From positions 5,104,109 through 5,168,108 of the forward strand of contig OZ023195.1 of NCBI GenBank assembly GCA_963995505.1: 64,000 nt of DNA, given 5' to 3'. A program made the position numbers and the translations under genes. The DNA comes from Hypericum androsaemum (lineage: Eukaryota; Streptophyta; Magnoliopsida; Malpighiales; Hypericaceae). How positions within the stretch are numbered: position 1 is the stretch's first letter; every line of letters begins with the position of its first letter. Positions 45,504 through 57,500 of the stretch are shown piece after piece. The notes beneath the pieces are model-generated. The model was given only the letters and a program-made list of their open reading frames with translations, was not told the origin of the DNA and did no database searches.

Positions 45504-46289
45504 ATATGCTAGATAGTTTTGGAAACATTACTCGATCGGCTCGTATTGCTTGCGATCTTGTTACCTTAGATGGTATATGACCCGGCCAGTTGTTCTTTTG
45601 TCTCTTTCTTTCGATTCATTGTAAAGCAACGGGTTATATGCAATCAATGACCTGATTTTTAGTCTCAACTAGTTCAGCAGCAGTTCTATGAACTGCAGAT
45701 GCTCATCAATGAACTCTTGATTGTTCCCGGTTGCAGCTTCGCAAGCTTTACAGTAGTTTCTACGTTATCGAATAACCACATTTAGTTTCGAGCTCTGTTC
45801 AACGTCAAATATAGCTTAGCCTACCACAGCACCTTTTACACGGTAGCTGTCGTTAACAAACATCGATTTTTGGTTCATCTGATGTAATGTAAGGACAATG
45901 GTCATATAGTTGGTAGGATCACACATTTGATGCTCTGAATTGCTTGGTGGAGACCCACAAAAGGAGTCTCAACAACCTTTAACATAAACATGAATTAGGC
46001 TTGCATCAGCTTTGAAATGGATCAGGCACATTGCTGATTTAATTGCAAGTTAACGTCCTTCATGATACAACATGAACTCGTTTATAATGAATTATACTTC
46101 GCATACACAATGTGATTTAGGCTGGACACACAGATTTTAACACGTGTTAACAACATACAGAAATTAGCAACGACGAATGATTCTCAAAAAGTATGAACAC
46201 AAATAATACAACATCACACCTTATTACGCAAAAAATGCGGTGTAGTAAATCATGGCATACATAAAGTCTCAGATACGAGGACGTTCGGA
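45504..46289. other. 3' flanks of the ILR1-like and AGP-like genes
   Basis: The two genes converge here. Only UTR-like, AT-rich sequence is seen. Confidence 0.45.
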
Positions 46290-46520
46290 TCACACCCTGA
46301 CGAGTAGAAGGTAGGCAACTGAGGCAAGGAGTCCGACTGCCATGGAAGGCGACAGGACGATGGTCGAGCACAGCATGGTCGAGGCAGGCGGGTGGGCGGG
46401 GCTCATGTCCATGCCTGGAGTCATCTCGTGATCGTGATCATCGGGCCCGGCTGCAACCATTACCAAGATGGCCAAGCAAGCAGCAACCAGACTTGAAGCA
46501 ATGACAGCCCTTGAAGCCAT
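46290..46520 (-). CDS. Small secreted AGP-like peptide, 76 aa
   Basis: Starts MASRAVIASSLVAACLAILV, a typical signal peptide, probably cut near VAAG. The short mature part is rich in His, Asp, Met and Pro (DDHDHEMTPGMDMSPAHPP), with Ser-Pro/Ala-Pro/Thr-Pro-type dipeptides. A hydrophobic C-terminal stretch (MAVGLLASVAYLLLV) fits a GPI-anchor signal. This is the layout of plant arabinogalactan-type peptides at the plasma membrane and wall. The frame is intact and a TATA box lies 131 bp upstream. The His/Met-rich core could bind copper or other metals; that is inference. Confidence 0.72.
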   Translation of the reverse strand: MASRAVIASSLVAACLAILVMVAAGPDDHDHEMTPGMDMSPAHPPASTMLCSTIVLSPSMAVGLLASVAYLLLVRV

Positions 46521-47361
46521 GTCTACAGAGTTGGTTACCTGAAGAACACTTCAAATACGGTAGCTAAAAATATGTACTACGATGTGATTACTGAAAGCTA
46601 AATGATCATGAACCGAGTTAATGCACTTGGAAATCAAATCGACACTCAGGTTTATATAATGATTATGTAATTGGTAGTCGGCTCCCTCTAAGCATTCCGC
46701 AATAGTGTTAAATAAACAAAATATCTCGAATTTAAGTTTAGTATTGATTAGTCAGCACAACGAATATCCGAATTCTAAAAATACTACCCTGATGTTATCA
46801 AGAAGTACTAGTAGTAGCACGTTTCAGGAAATTCTCACCTACTAAGACTCGACTACTGAATTGGAAAATACTGTTAATAAAAATAGGAAATACTAGTAAA
46901 GGTAAATAGACTCCTAAATAAAATTCTAATATGTAACATCTCATTTTGTCTTCCTTGTTGCCCGTGGAAGTAGAAAAAGAATTCTGCTAATTGTTTAAGG
47001 CAGTTCCAGCTGATAGATATCTTGGCGTCGCGCAAATGTTTAGTGATATAATATTAAACACAATAGAACTCTGCTAATGATTAACAGAGGGCTTTTTACC
47101 TGATTCTTTGGTGGATGGTTTGCCAAATTTGATGGAAGTAGTGCTGTTCCCCAGGAGAAATTACAAGCTTCGATATTTTCATAATGCTATTGTGAGGAAG
47201 GGATTGGTCTCTTCTGCTTTGATGAGTTTTGGAATGGTTTTTCTTCCGCGGAGACGTTTACATGTGCTGCTTAGTGTAGTAGAACTTCTTTTGGTCTGAG
47301 CTCGAATAGAATCACAAAGTTTAAGAAGTGCAGGAATCGTAACCAATTTTAAGTTTTTCAG
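46521..47361. other. Upstream of the AGP-like gene; no N-terminal LRR exons found
   Basis: A 63-codon open frame at 47108-47299 (plus) ends before the first recognisable LRR exon and does not look like a leucine-rich repeat. The exons expected for the N-terminal half of the EMB2004-like protein are not visible. Confidence 0.4.
46651..46660 (-). promoter_or_regulatory. TATA box of the AGP-like gene
   Basis: ATTATATAAA on the minus strand, 131 bp upstream of the ATG at 46520, with a CCAAT motif about 10 bp further upstream. Confidence 0.55.
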
Positions 47362-48702
47362 GAGCTTCACTTGCAAGGAACCTCAATTGGAGATGATGGA
47401 ACTCATGCATTGATGTTGGGATTAATTTCTAGTGAAGGTAAGTTATCAACACACTTGATTTCTTTTGGAATAGCCCTAACCTGATGAAATCTGATCAGTT
47501 TGGACAACTGGAATTTTTCAGCAAAACTTACTCATCTAGACCTTGGCAACAATTCAATTGGAGCAGAAGGTGCTGTTCATGTTGCTGAATATGTGAAAAA
47601 TGGGAAAAGCTTGTTTTGGTTGAACATGCACATGAATGACATCGGTGATGAGGTGAGCAAGTTATTCCCAATTTGGTCATTTATGGAGTAAAAATATGCT
47701 AAAAGTTGGACCCTGACCTACTCTGTTTTCCCATGAGAATGTTGCAGGGAGCTGAAAGGATTGGAAATGCCTTGAAGGAAACCCGCAGTTTGGCATACAT
47801 TGACCTGGTAATAAGAGCACACTGATATTTAGTTGGCTTTTTAAGCCTTTTTTCATTCCATAAAAAAGTTCTTCAACCAGCCAATCTGGTATCTTCTGCA
47901 GGGTGGGAATAACATTCATGCCAAAGGGATTGAAGCAATTGCTGAAGGGCTGAAAGATCATTCTGTTTTAATATCTGTGAGTGTGGGGAATTTATGCTTG
48001 CTGTTTCTCAGTGACGTGAACTTAAATGGCTTGCTTCCCTTGCGTCAAAATATGTGACCTGGAACATTCTTCATCAGTTAGAGGTTGGTTATAATCCCAT
48101 TGGACCTGATGGAGCTAAAGCTTTATCTGAAGTTCTGAAGTTCCATGGCAAGGTGAAGGTTTTGAAGCTCGGTTGGTGCCATGTAAGTTCAATTCTGGCT
48201 GGTCTCTTTGGTTAATCCAATTGTTCGCAAAAGCATTGACACTGTTGACGCCTCACAGATAGGAGCAAAGGGTGCTGAGTACATTGCAGATTCTTTGAAA
48301 TACAATAACAGCATATCAATGCTGGATCTCCGAGGAAATGGGCTTCAAGATGAGGTTTGTTCCTAGTTTTTGTTAGTCCCATAACCTTTTCTGTGATGTT
48401 TCGGTCGCGGTCTTAATACTTTTCTTTGATCATTTGTACTGGCAGGGTACAATCTGTTTGGCTCGCAGCTTGAAGGTGGTCAATGAAGCCCTGACTGAGC
48501 TCGACTTGGGATTCAATGAGATCAGAGTAAGCAGCTGCCACTCGGCAATTCATGTTCCGTAATTGCAACATCCTGCAAGCTTTCACGCTGGTTATTTTTT
48601 TTCCCGAACAGGATGATGGGGCTTTTGCCATTGCTCGAGCTCTGAAGGCTAATGAAGATGTGAAGATTTCCTCTATTAACCTAGCAAATAACTTCCTCAC
48701 AG
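47362..48702 (+). pseudogene. EMB2004-like leucine-rich-repeat protein, both ends missing
   Basis: Ribonuclease-inhibitor-type LRRs of 27-32 residues, one per exon or so: 47362-47437, 47522-47652, 47748-47807, 47902-47976, 48078-48182, 48259-48354, 48446-48526 and 48612-48702, all with GT..AG borders and matching phases. Signatures include ELHLQGTSIGDDG, LTHLDLGNNSIGAEG, LEVGYNPIGPDGAKALSE, LDLRGNGLQDEG, ALTELDLGFNEIRDDGAF and INLANNFLT. This is closest, from memory, to Arabidopsis EMB2004 (RNI-like), a plastid protein needed for embryo development. No exon for the N-terminal half or for the last about 30 residues (after NNFLT) is found, so about 238 residues remain. In Arabidopsis the orthologue lies next to POLL, as here. 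The coding part itself is undisrupted. Confidence 0.75.
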
Positions 48703-48934
48703 GTCGATTCCGGTTTCAAAACTGTTGACCGTTGTTATAGTCGGTATTAGGAAACTGTCAACCGATTAATTGGCTATAACCTGCTGACGTGTCTCTAGCT
48801 CTTCTGTAAGCTGCTGAAAGTAATAACAAGAGAAATTCAAAGTAAGTTTGAAATCATATATTTGATCATGTTCTTTTGATGTTATGAAGTTAATTACTGT
48901 CAAAAGATAAAAAAAGGGTCAAATACTTTATTCT
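48703..48934. other. Short gap between LRR and RH22 3' ends
   Basis: The two genes converge within about 230 bp. Nothing else seen. Confidence 0.5.
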
Positions 48935-51670
48935 CTAGTGAAATGCCTTGAGGAAGATATCGCACAGGTTTACCTTTTTTTTAAGTTTGTTCCTGAAGCT
49001 TCTCTTTCGACTAAAAGCGGTCTCCTGCAAGCATAAAAAACATTTTTAGCCATAATCAACGAGAATGAATATTGATAGCAAAGTATCGTGTAAATTCAGA
49101 TAAATCTCTCCACACTAATGGGTGTCATGGTAATCATTGGCATAAAATATCAACAGGTGGCCGAACAACTTTTGAATCCTATTTTTGCAAGTTCAAAAAA
49201 TTACCAATCTTTGCTTGAATAATTGTATAAACCAAGTCCCTATTTGCCTCAGTGTACAAGCTAGTTACTAGTCCATGTTGACCAGCCCGAGCAGTACGGC
49301 CAACCCTGTGCAGAAAATCTACAGCAGAGGTGGATTTATCTACAGCAGAGGTGGCAAAATCCGCCTGTAACAGAAATTTGTAAGATAAAGCACATTCATT
49401 TCTCTAGCACAATAGAAGTAAATGCACACCAAAATACGGAAACTAAGTTTATGACCTTACATACTTTGTGTAGTTATTCATATGACCAACAAGTGGTAGA
49501 CATTAACATTGATTTGTCCAAAATAATGCATAAATAAGAAAATGTAGAAAAGAAGCCAATGTCGGTATTGAATTTACATTTTACTGGAGCCATTCTTAGT
49601 AATTTGAGGAACTATTGTAAGCCAGTTTTCTTTACACTTGCAGCTGCTCATCATATTATCAATACACATAGCAAAGTAGGTAGGTTCTCGGTCAATCAAC
49701 GGACCTGAATGACATGCGCGACATTAGGAATATCAACCCCACGAGCAGCAGCATCAGTGCACACCAAAATGCCACCTCTGTCCCGAAAATTGACCAATGT
49801 ATCTGCCCGTTCCTCTAAGGAGCCATCCTTGTGGTACCGATAACAATCAATTCCAGCTCCCTCCAAAATTGTAGCCACTCCTTCGACAGCCTCAACCGTG
49901 TTAGCAAAAACCATAGTACGGCACGAGGCAGTAACATCAGAACCTAATGCTTCATGTTTATATCCTTCTTTCACCGCCTTTATAAGTTCATCCACTTGGG
50001 TATCAAGTGTAACTTCGACCCATTTCTGTTCCAATCTGCAAGTCCAAGAAAATCTGTGTAGACAAAGAAATGTAAGCTAATGTGACACGGGAGACTAGTG
50101 ATTGCAGTCTTCAGCTAGGAAAATCGGGAGCATAACCGAGGATACATCGACGTTCAATTGAAAGGGAAGGATGATACATAATATCACATGAAGCTTGTTA
50201 CACAAAGCTTTCTGAAGAAAAATGCAATTTCAATTTACCTACGTGTATACCAATTGCAAGCAACAGCCAAAGCAAGAGAGTAAGCTGGGTGTAACAAAGT
50301 ACCTTGGATTATGGCAGTGAAGGTAGCTTCCATTGACCCAAATGGCATCAGGGAACATCCATTTCAATACTGCTGCAGCGGTCTTTTTCCCGTTAGTAGG
50401 AAGGGTAGCCGCCACAAAAATGTACTGGTTTGAACGCTCGTAACTTTTTCTGACTCTGCACCAGTCTTTTCTCTCATCAGCAGATCGACCTTCACCTGCA
50501 GCATTCAAGTTCTCCAGCTCTGCTTCATCCTCAAAATCCTCATCCTCATCTTCTTCTGAGGTAGAACCGCTTTCTAAATCGCCTTCATCCTCTAAAGTGA
50601 CACAAGCAGAAGACTCCAAACCTGTCTCTTCAGAAATGTCGGGGGTGGATTTGCTCATCCATGACAACTGTTTCTCATCAAACCGGAGCATGTTCAATAA
50701 TCGAACAACCTGGTTCTGGAAGCTCCCGCAAACAGCATGTCTGCCTCATCAAAAACCTGCAAATCGTCAATTTCGATACATCCAAAATGAACCAAATCAA
50801 TCAAACCCGTGCCTGCCGCAACACCTAGTTCACTAGACCAAGACAAAAACTTTACCACATATTTCACACCACGTAGAAAACTCAACCTTCCGTCCTTTGC
50901 AAGCTCGATATTATTCAACAGAGCAGCTGGCGTGGACACAACAATATCCGGCCGATCAACCGGCCACCCCTGCAACAACAGAAGCCAATCATCAAATTTC
51001 ACCATCCCAACCAACACCCTACGAAACACCACATGAACTAACTCAGCTCTGACAAACTGAACTGGTCCAAAATGATTACATTTCTGCCACAGATCGCCGA
51101 TCGGCCCGCCATTGTCGCAACGAAGAACACTCCCCATCCTCACCACCTGCTCGCAAAGAGTCACATTAGGACAGAGCACAAGGGACACGGACTCCCCACC
51201 CTCCTCAACCGACCCCATGCCCCGTCCCACCGCTCGTCCGCTCCCCAGCCTGTGAATCAAGGGCACCAAATAGGAATGCGTCTTCCAGCTTCCCGTCTCC
51301 GCAGCGATCACCACGTCCTTCCCGGATAGTATGGGCCCCACACTGGAAGCCTGAACCGCGCACACCACCTCAATTACATTCAACAACCAAAAAAGAAGAA
51401 GCATAAACAAAGAAATGAAGGGGCAGTTTGGGGAATTCACCTGGACCGATGAGGGCCTATCAAAGCCTGCGGTGGAGAGGGAGTTGGCGAGGGGGGCGGG
51501 GAGGCCCATGAAACGGCGTCGTCTGCCAAGAAAGTCTCCGCCCCGGCCGCCGAGGAGGAGAACCTCCTCAGTAGCTTTGCGTTTAAGGTGGGAATGGAGA
51601 AGAACAAGGCTGGGCTGGGCGGGAGCTTGTGGAGGTGGAGTGTTAAAGCCGAGCACCTACATTTTAGCAT
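48935..51670 (-). pseudogene. RH22: DEAD-box RNA helicase RH22-like, right copy, all exons present but damaged
   Basis: Exons on the minus strand: 51670-51441, 51350 to about 51090, 50969-50856, 50756-50303, 50035-49705, 49364-49205 (ADFATSAVD, HRVGRTARAGQ, SLYTEANRDLV) and 49024-48935 (ETAFSRKRSFRNKLKK, then a short novel tail and TAG). The last two exons are the ones absent from the left arm. It shares with the left copy motif I AETGSWKT (Trp for Gly in the P-loop) and the frameshifts in exon 1 and after FDEADML. The motif VI exon has a 21-bp tandem duplication that repeats STSAVD just before FLHRVGRTAR. The six-base (DE) difference from the left copy lies in the acidic insert. The joining phase of the last intron is doubtful. 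Confidence 0.88.
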
Positions 51671-51780
51671 TTTTTTTCCTTCAAAACACTTTTTTCTTCC
51701 ATTTTTAAAATGTAATTTAACTTCTTGTTCTTCAAGTGATAGAGCTCTATGGGAGGAGGAGGAGGAGATGTGTGTGGGGT

Positions 51781-51813
51781 GGGGGGGGGGGGGGGGGGGG
51801 GGGGGGGCGGGGG
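51781..51813. repeat. Poly-G run (27 uninterrupted G)
   Basis: Mirror of the C run at 13670-13692, four bases longer. It sits in the 5' region of RH22 between that gene and the U4 promoter. Confidence 0.9.
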
Positions 51814-51945
51814 AGATTTATCGTTTATATGCTTAAACCCTTTCAGCCCTCTGTGAGTGCGCGAGTGACCGGTCGTTTCGAGGTACGAAATGGGCCGCTG
51901 ATAGAGTGGGCTGAGCCTGCTCGCGTTGGAGGTTGGTTTATCACG

Positions 51946-51994
51946 ATCCCACATCGGTAGGAGCATGAAGCCCGATCAGGACAAGCTTATATAA
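51946..51994 (+). promoter_or_regulatory. Pol II-type snRNA promoter (USE + TATA), right copy
   Basis: USE ATCCCACATCG at 51946-51956, matching the plant consensus RTCCCACATCG exactly. A 31-bp gap follows, then TATATAA at 51988-51994, 28 bp before the U4 5' end. Confidence 0.9.
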
Positions 51995-52022
51995 AACCGC
52001 ACTGGCTGTGACACTTGAATGT

Positions 52023-52150
52023 ATCCTTGCGCTTGAGGCAATGACGCTGCTTATGAGGTGCTAAACGAGGCGCGTATATTGCTGGTTGAAAACTATTTCC
52101 AATTTCCCCCCCTCCGCCGAGAATTTCTGAAGGGCTCGGGTAAAGCCCTA
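52023..52150 (+). ncRNA. U4: U4 spliceosomal snRNA gene, right copy
   Basis: U4 pairs with U6 and keeps it inactive before spliceosome activation. Seen: stem II strand ATCCTTGCGCTTGAGGCAAT, the 5' kink-turn stem-loop (GAGGTGCTAAACGAGGCGCG), the stem I strand TTGCTGGTTGAAAACTATTT, a pyrimidine stretch, GAGAATTTCTGA as Sm site, then hairpin AGGGCTCGGGTAAAGCCCT. After the hairpin, acaatctctactccaaaa resembles the plant 3'-box. The C-to-A change in the kink-turn stem (AACC to AAAC) is specific to this copy and would weaken the stem that binds the 15.5K protein. Length about 128 nt, shorter than usual for U4. It lies in the gap between divergent RH22 and POLL. Confidence 0.82.
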
Positions 52151-54189
52151 CAATCTCTACTCCAAAATTTAATATTTGAAAATTCAGAATAATGAATAAT
52201 TTGTTTGTATTACTAATTAATGTACAATTTCCGGTTGGAACAAATAATCGAAATTTGTCTAAAATTGGTTATGAGAAGAACATATAAGAGAAAGTAAAAA
52301 CTGTTATTGATTAAATTCATGGCGCCAAAGAGGAAAACGGAGAACCGGGTCCCGTCGTCGGACCCAAACGGAATATTCTCCGGCATGCGGGTCTTCCTCG
52401 TGGAGACCCGCTTGCAGGTCCTGCTGCTTGAATTAATTCACAACTTTTCTCAGTTATAACCCATTCCATTTTCTTCACTAATCCGCTGCCGTTTTGGATG
52501 TAAGGATATGGAAGCAAAAGCTGGTCCAAATGGGGGCCACTTTAGAGGCCGGGCTCTCGAAGAACGTGACCCACGTGTTCGCCGCCAACTCCCGGCGCTC
52601 CTCCAGCAAGTCAATAGAGGCCGCCTGGACCGCTTCAACGGGGTGGGATTCCAACTAGGGAACCATATGGTTGAAATTGAGTAATTTAGTGAAAAGGGGA
52701 AGTTTGCTGTGCGATTTTCTAGGAGCGCTTTGATTAAAGTTTCGTGCTTTATTGCGTTATTTTGTAGTGTCCTAGTTTACCAGTGGCTAGAGGACAGTTT
52801 GAAACTGGGGGGAAGGGAACCAGAGGATCTATACCGCCTAAAGATCGATGCAGAAGGCGAAGAGGAGGATGGGAGTGGGAAGTCGGGGATCGGTACGGAG
52901 AATGAAATTTCCCCGCATAAAAAGACGAGAGCTTCTCCCGAGGATGGAGAGAATCTCGGAGCAGATGGTAGGCAAGGTGCGGGGCACGATGCTCGTGTTG
53001 AAATTCCAAGCAGTCCTGTAGGTTCTGGTTTGAGTCCTGCTAGTGCGAGCCTGAGGCTTTCCGGCAATCCGGAGAAGGACGTAAGAAAGTTTCTTTGGTA
53101 TCTGGCTGGGGAACCTGTAGCATTTGTCAACGCTTACTCGGTTACTGATCGTGTTGTATTGGTATCTGTCGGGACTTGCATTGGATAGAGTATTTGAAAA
53201 GGGTGGTTGTTTGGAGTGCTTATATGTAATCGTCTTTTTAAGTTCAAATGAATGGTACTCATAGGCCTCTGTAATGCAGTTGTCATCACTGTACAGACCA
53301 CCTGACTTGAACCGCAACATCACCGAGATCTTTGGAAAACTTATTAATATTTATCGAGGTATGTGTTTTGTGTCTGCTAGTTTGTGTCTTTCGTCATCCT
53401 TCTGTGCATGATCTGATTCAATCTCTTCGCTGTTCCGTGTATAGCTCTTGGTGATGGATAGGAGGTCATTTAGCTATTACAAGGCGATTCCAATCATCGA
53501 GAAGGTGCCTTATAAAATTGAAAGTTCAGAGCAGGTCAAAAATCTTCCTTTATATCGTTATATGTTCATGATCTGGCTCTTTTAGCCATGCATCAGCACC
53601 TTGATTTAGGAATGTCTGGTCGGACCTTCTATTAATTAACGCGATCATATGGTTCTGGAACTTTTTTTTTGTCATCATTTTTCCTGTTTTGAATATCAAA
53701 AATGCTCAAGTGTCTATTTCACCTAACCCTTGGGTGTTTCTGTGATGATGTCGTTGCTCTCAGATTCAGGAAATTGTGACCGCAGGAAAATTGTACAAGT
53801 TGGAACACTTCGAAATCGATGAGAAGGTAGCTTGCAGCTATCGTTTCATATTGTTTCTGTTTCCTCTCCAAAGAAGGATTGTTTACATCTTTTTGTGCAA
53901 GTAGCAGTGGGACGTGAGAGGATGGTACCTCTTGGCTTTCACAGAGGAGCTTCTCGCCCTTGGTTCCTTGTAATAATGGTGGAACATGCAGCTATACTTT
54001 ACAACTTATATTTTGGAGATTTACTTTCATCTTAACCATTACTAGGTGCCAACTATCAGTCTCTTTGGAGAAATATGGGGAGTTGGTCCAGCCACACCTT
54101 TAAAGTTGTATGAAAAAGGACACCGCACCCTGGATGATCTAAAAGTCGAGGATTCCTTAACTCACAAAAGATGGGGTTGAAGTACTTTG

Positions 54190-54194
54190 ATGAC
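54190..54194. repeat. Chromovirus target-site duplication, left copy
   Basis: ATGAC, identical to 59578-59582; a single copy in the left arm. Confidence 0.92.
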
Positions 54195-54573
54195 TGGAAG
54201 AACTCGCGTTCCTCCTGAGATTGTAGTCGTGGCTCGCGGGAGGTCGGGATTTCTTACCCCGTTTCCCCGTCGTGTAACCCTTTAACCGAAGGAGGAAGAA
54301 GAAGAAGAGGAAGAAGAAGAAGACTTGTGTTTTTATTTCTCGATGCCCAAACAATGACCCTAGCATAGCATTATATAGCCAATGCTCAACTACTAATTAG
54401 GAAGATTTCTGCTATTCGACTACCAACAGGAACAGGAAACATAAAAAAGAAATACTAACGATAATAGGAAACGAGCTAATTAAATTGCTAAATAGTCGAC
54501 GTCCTAATTTGTTGATGATGTCTCCGGAGCCTTCTTCATCTTTCGACGCTGGTATGTCGTGCCCCACATAACA
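54195..54573 (-). repeat. Chromovirus 3' LTR (379 bp)
   Basis: TGGAAGAACTCGC ... CACATAACA on the plus strand. It contains a GAA/GAG microsatellite. It differs from its partner by at least four substitutions (for example CGC versus CAT in ggctcgcggg/ggctcatggg) plus repeat length. Confidence 0.95.
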
Positions 54574-57500
54574 TCTCTCGCTCCCTCGAGAAACAGCTCG
54601 TCCTCGAGCTGGAATGCTGGATAAGATTGACGAAATGCGTCCAACTGCTCCCACGAAGCCTCGGACTCCGGAGTACCCTCCCATTGAACCAAGACATGCC
54701 AAATATCGCGGCGACGAGCAGCTCGCACGACCTTCGCGGGAATCGGGAGAACTCGCCCATTAGTGGTGGGAGGCAAAGCTGGCAGAATCGGCGGAGGATC
54801 ACCATGAAATGGCTTAAGCAACCCGACATGGAAAACGTTGTGGAGGCGAGTGCCAGCAGGCAAAAGGAGACGGTAGGCCACGGACCCGATCTTCTCCGCA
54901 ATCTGGTATGGACCATAAAATCGAGGTCCAAGCTTGCCCGAGATGCGACCCGGAAGAGATAAAGCCGCACGATGAATTAGACGAAGCCAAACCCAGTCAC
55001 CAACCGCATAATGAACGTCCCGGTGGCGTGCATCATAAAACCTCTTAGCGTACTACTGGGCCTGGAGGAGGCGTTCACGAATCTCAGCAAGAAACTTGTC
55101 CCTGGAACGCAGATTAGTATCCACAGCAGCTATTCGGGCAAAATCAGGCTCATAGGACAACAGAGACGGTGGCGGACGGCCGTAGACCACCTGAAAGGGT
55201 GTAGTCCGCAAGGCAGACTGAAAAGACGTGTTATAGCAATATTCGGCCCACGGAAGCCAGGAAAGCCAGTCCCGGGGTCGATCCCCCGTTAAGCAACGAA
55301 GATACATGGCAACCACCTTGTTGGTCACTTCGGATTGGCCGTCCGACTGAGGGTGGAAGGCTGAACTCATATTGAGACGAACCCCTGCCATCCGGAAAAG
55401 ATCGGTCCAAAAATTACTTGTGAAGATCGTGTCACGATCACTGACAATAGAGCTGGGGAATCCGTGAAGGCGTACAATCTCGTCAAAGAAGGCACGGGCC
55501 ACTGAAGTGGCACTGTAAGATGGCCCAGCGGGATGAAGTGGGCATATTTGGAAAACCGATCCACCACGGTCAGGATGACAGACTTGCCATGAACCTTGGG
55601 AAGGCCCTCGACGAAGTCCATTGCAATATCTGCCCATATCTGAGATGGAACTGCCAATGGCTGAAGTAAGCCCGCGGGATGTAGATGCTCAGTTTTGTTG
55701 CGTTGGCACGTGGTGCATGCTCGGACAAACTCCTGAACTAACCTGCGGCCTTGGGGAATGTGGAAATCGCGACGAAGGCGATGTAAGATTTTCTGGACCC
55801 CTTCATGACCGAATGTGTGGGCAGCTTGCAAGAGAAGCGGCAGGAGAGTCGAAGTAGGTGAGACGAACACGCGCTTGTCGTAGAGGATCAAATCATCTGA
55901 AATGCTCCAAGGCCCCCGCAAGTCCCCGCTAATGATCTTAGTATATAAAGCAGACATCTCCGGGTTTGTTTGGATCTCGGTGCAGAGGTCATCAAGGGCT
56001 TGGAACGTGGGACCTGAAATCGCTGAGAGTTCGCCCAAGTCGGCATCGCGACGAGAGAGTGCGTCGGCCACAACATTGAGGCGACCAGGGCGGTACTCCA
56101 CCTGAAAATCATACCCGAACAACTTGCTCACCCACTGATGTTGTGGTATGGTCGAGAGTCGCTGATCTAACAAGAACTTCAGATTATAGTGATCAGTCCG
56201 GACGGTGAAAGAACGGCCCCAGAGGTATGGTCTCCAGTGGCGCACTGCCTGAACCAAACCAATAAGTTCCCGCTCATACGCTGCCAGCTTAGCGTGTCGT
56301 GCTGCTATGGGCTTACTGAAAAATGCCAGAGGCCCGGTTCCTTGATGTAAGACTGCGCCAAACCCGGTACCTGAAGCGTCACATTCCACAATGAAGCCTT
56401 GGGTGAAATCCGGTAACTGGAGAACCGGCGCGGAAGAGAGTGCTATTTTAAGCTTGGCGAAAGCCCCTTCGGCATCATCAGACCAGCGGAATGCCTCCTT
56501 CCGTAGCAGTTTAGTGAGTGGGGCTGCAATTATGCCGAAGTCCTGAATAAATTTGTGATAATAGCCGGCCAGCCTGAGAAACCCTCGCAAGCCGCGGGTT
56601 GATCTTGGCGTAGGCCAAGTCAGAACGGACTGCACCTTGTCGTTATTCATTGCTACCCCTTCTGCGGATATAACATGTCCCAAATAAGCCACTGAGGACG
56701 ATCCGAAAGTACACTTGGATTGTTTGAGGAAGAATTGGTGTTGTTGCATCACAGTGAACACCATCCTCACATGTTGTAGGTGCTCGGACCAAGAGGGACT
56801 GTAAATCAGGATATCATCAAAGAAGACCAGTACGAACCGACGAAGGAAAGGACGCAGTACATTGTTCATAAGTGCTTGAAAGGTTGCCGGAGCATTTGTC
56901 AAGCCAAAGGGCATGACCAAGAACTCAAAGTGTCCGTGGTGCGTTCGGAACGCCGTCTTCCTGATATCTTCTGGGTGCATCCGAACCTGATGATAACCGG
57001 AACGTAAGTCCAGTTTGGTGAAGAAACGCGCCCCTCGGAGTTTGTCGAGGAGTTCATCCACGACTGGGATGGGAAATTTATCCTTAACTGTCTGTCCATT
57101 GAGTGCCCGATAATCAACACAGAAACGCCAGGTGCCATCGTGTTTCTTGACTAGTAATACTGGAGAAGAGAACTCCGAATTGCTTTCACGGATTATGCCT
57201 TGGCGTAGCATGGCCTCACACTGGGTCTCGAGTTCATCTTTTTGCAGTTGCGGATACCGGTAAGGACGCACTGCTACTGGTGCAGATCCGGGCAAGAGAT
57301 GGATCCGATGGCTCCGGGATCGATCTGGGGCAAGCCCAGTAGGCTCAGCAAAAAGCCCGTCAAACTCCGCGAGTAGTGTGTCAAGGAGGTTTGTTCCCTG
57401 GATGGTGTGGAGGTGGAATGATGGGGCCGCTATGCCAGTCCAAGTAATGTGGCGACCGCCCCGCCAGAGAGTCATCCGAAGATCTTCAAAGTTCCACAGA

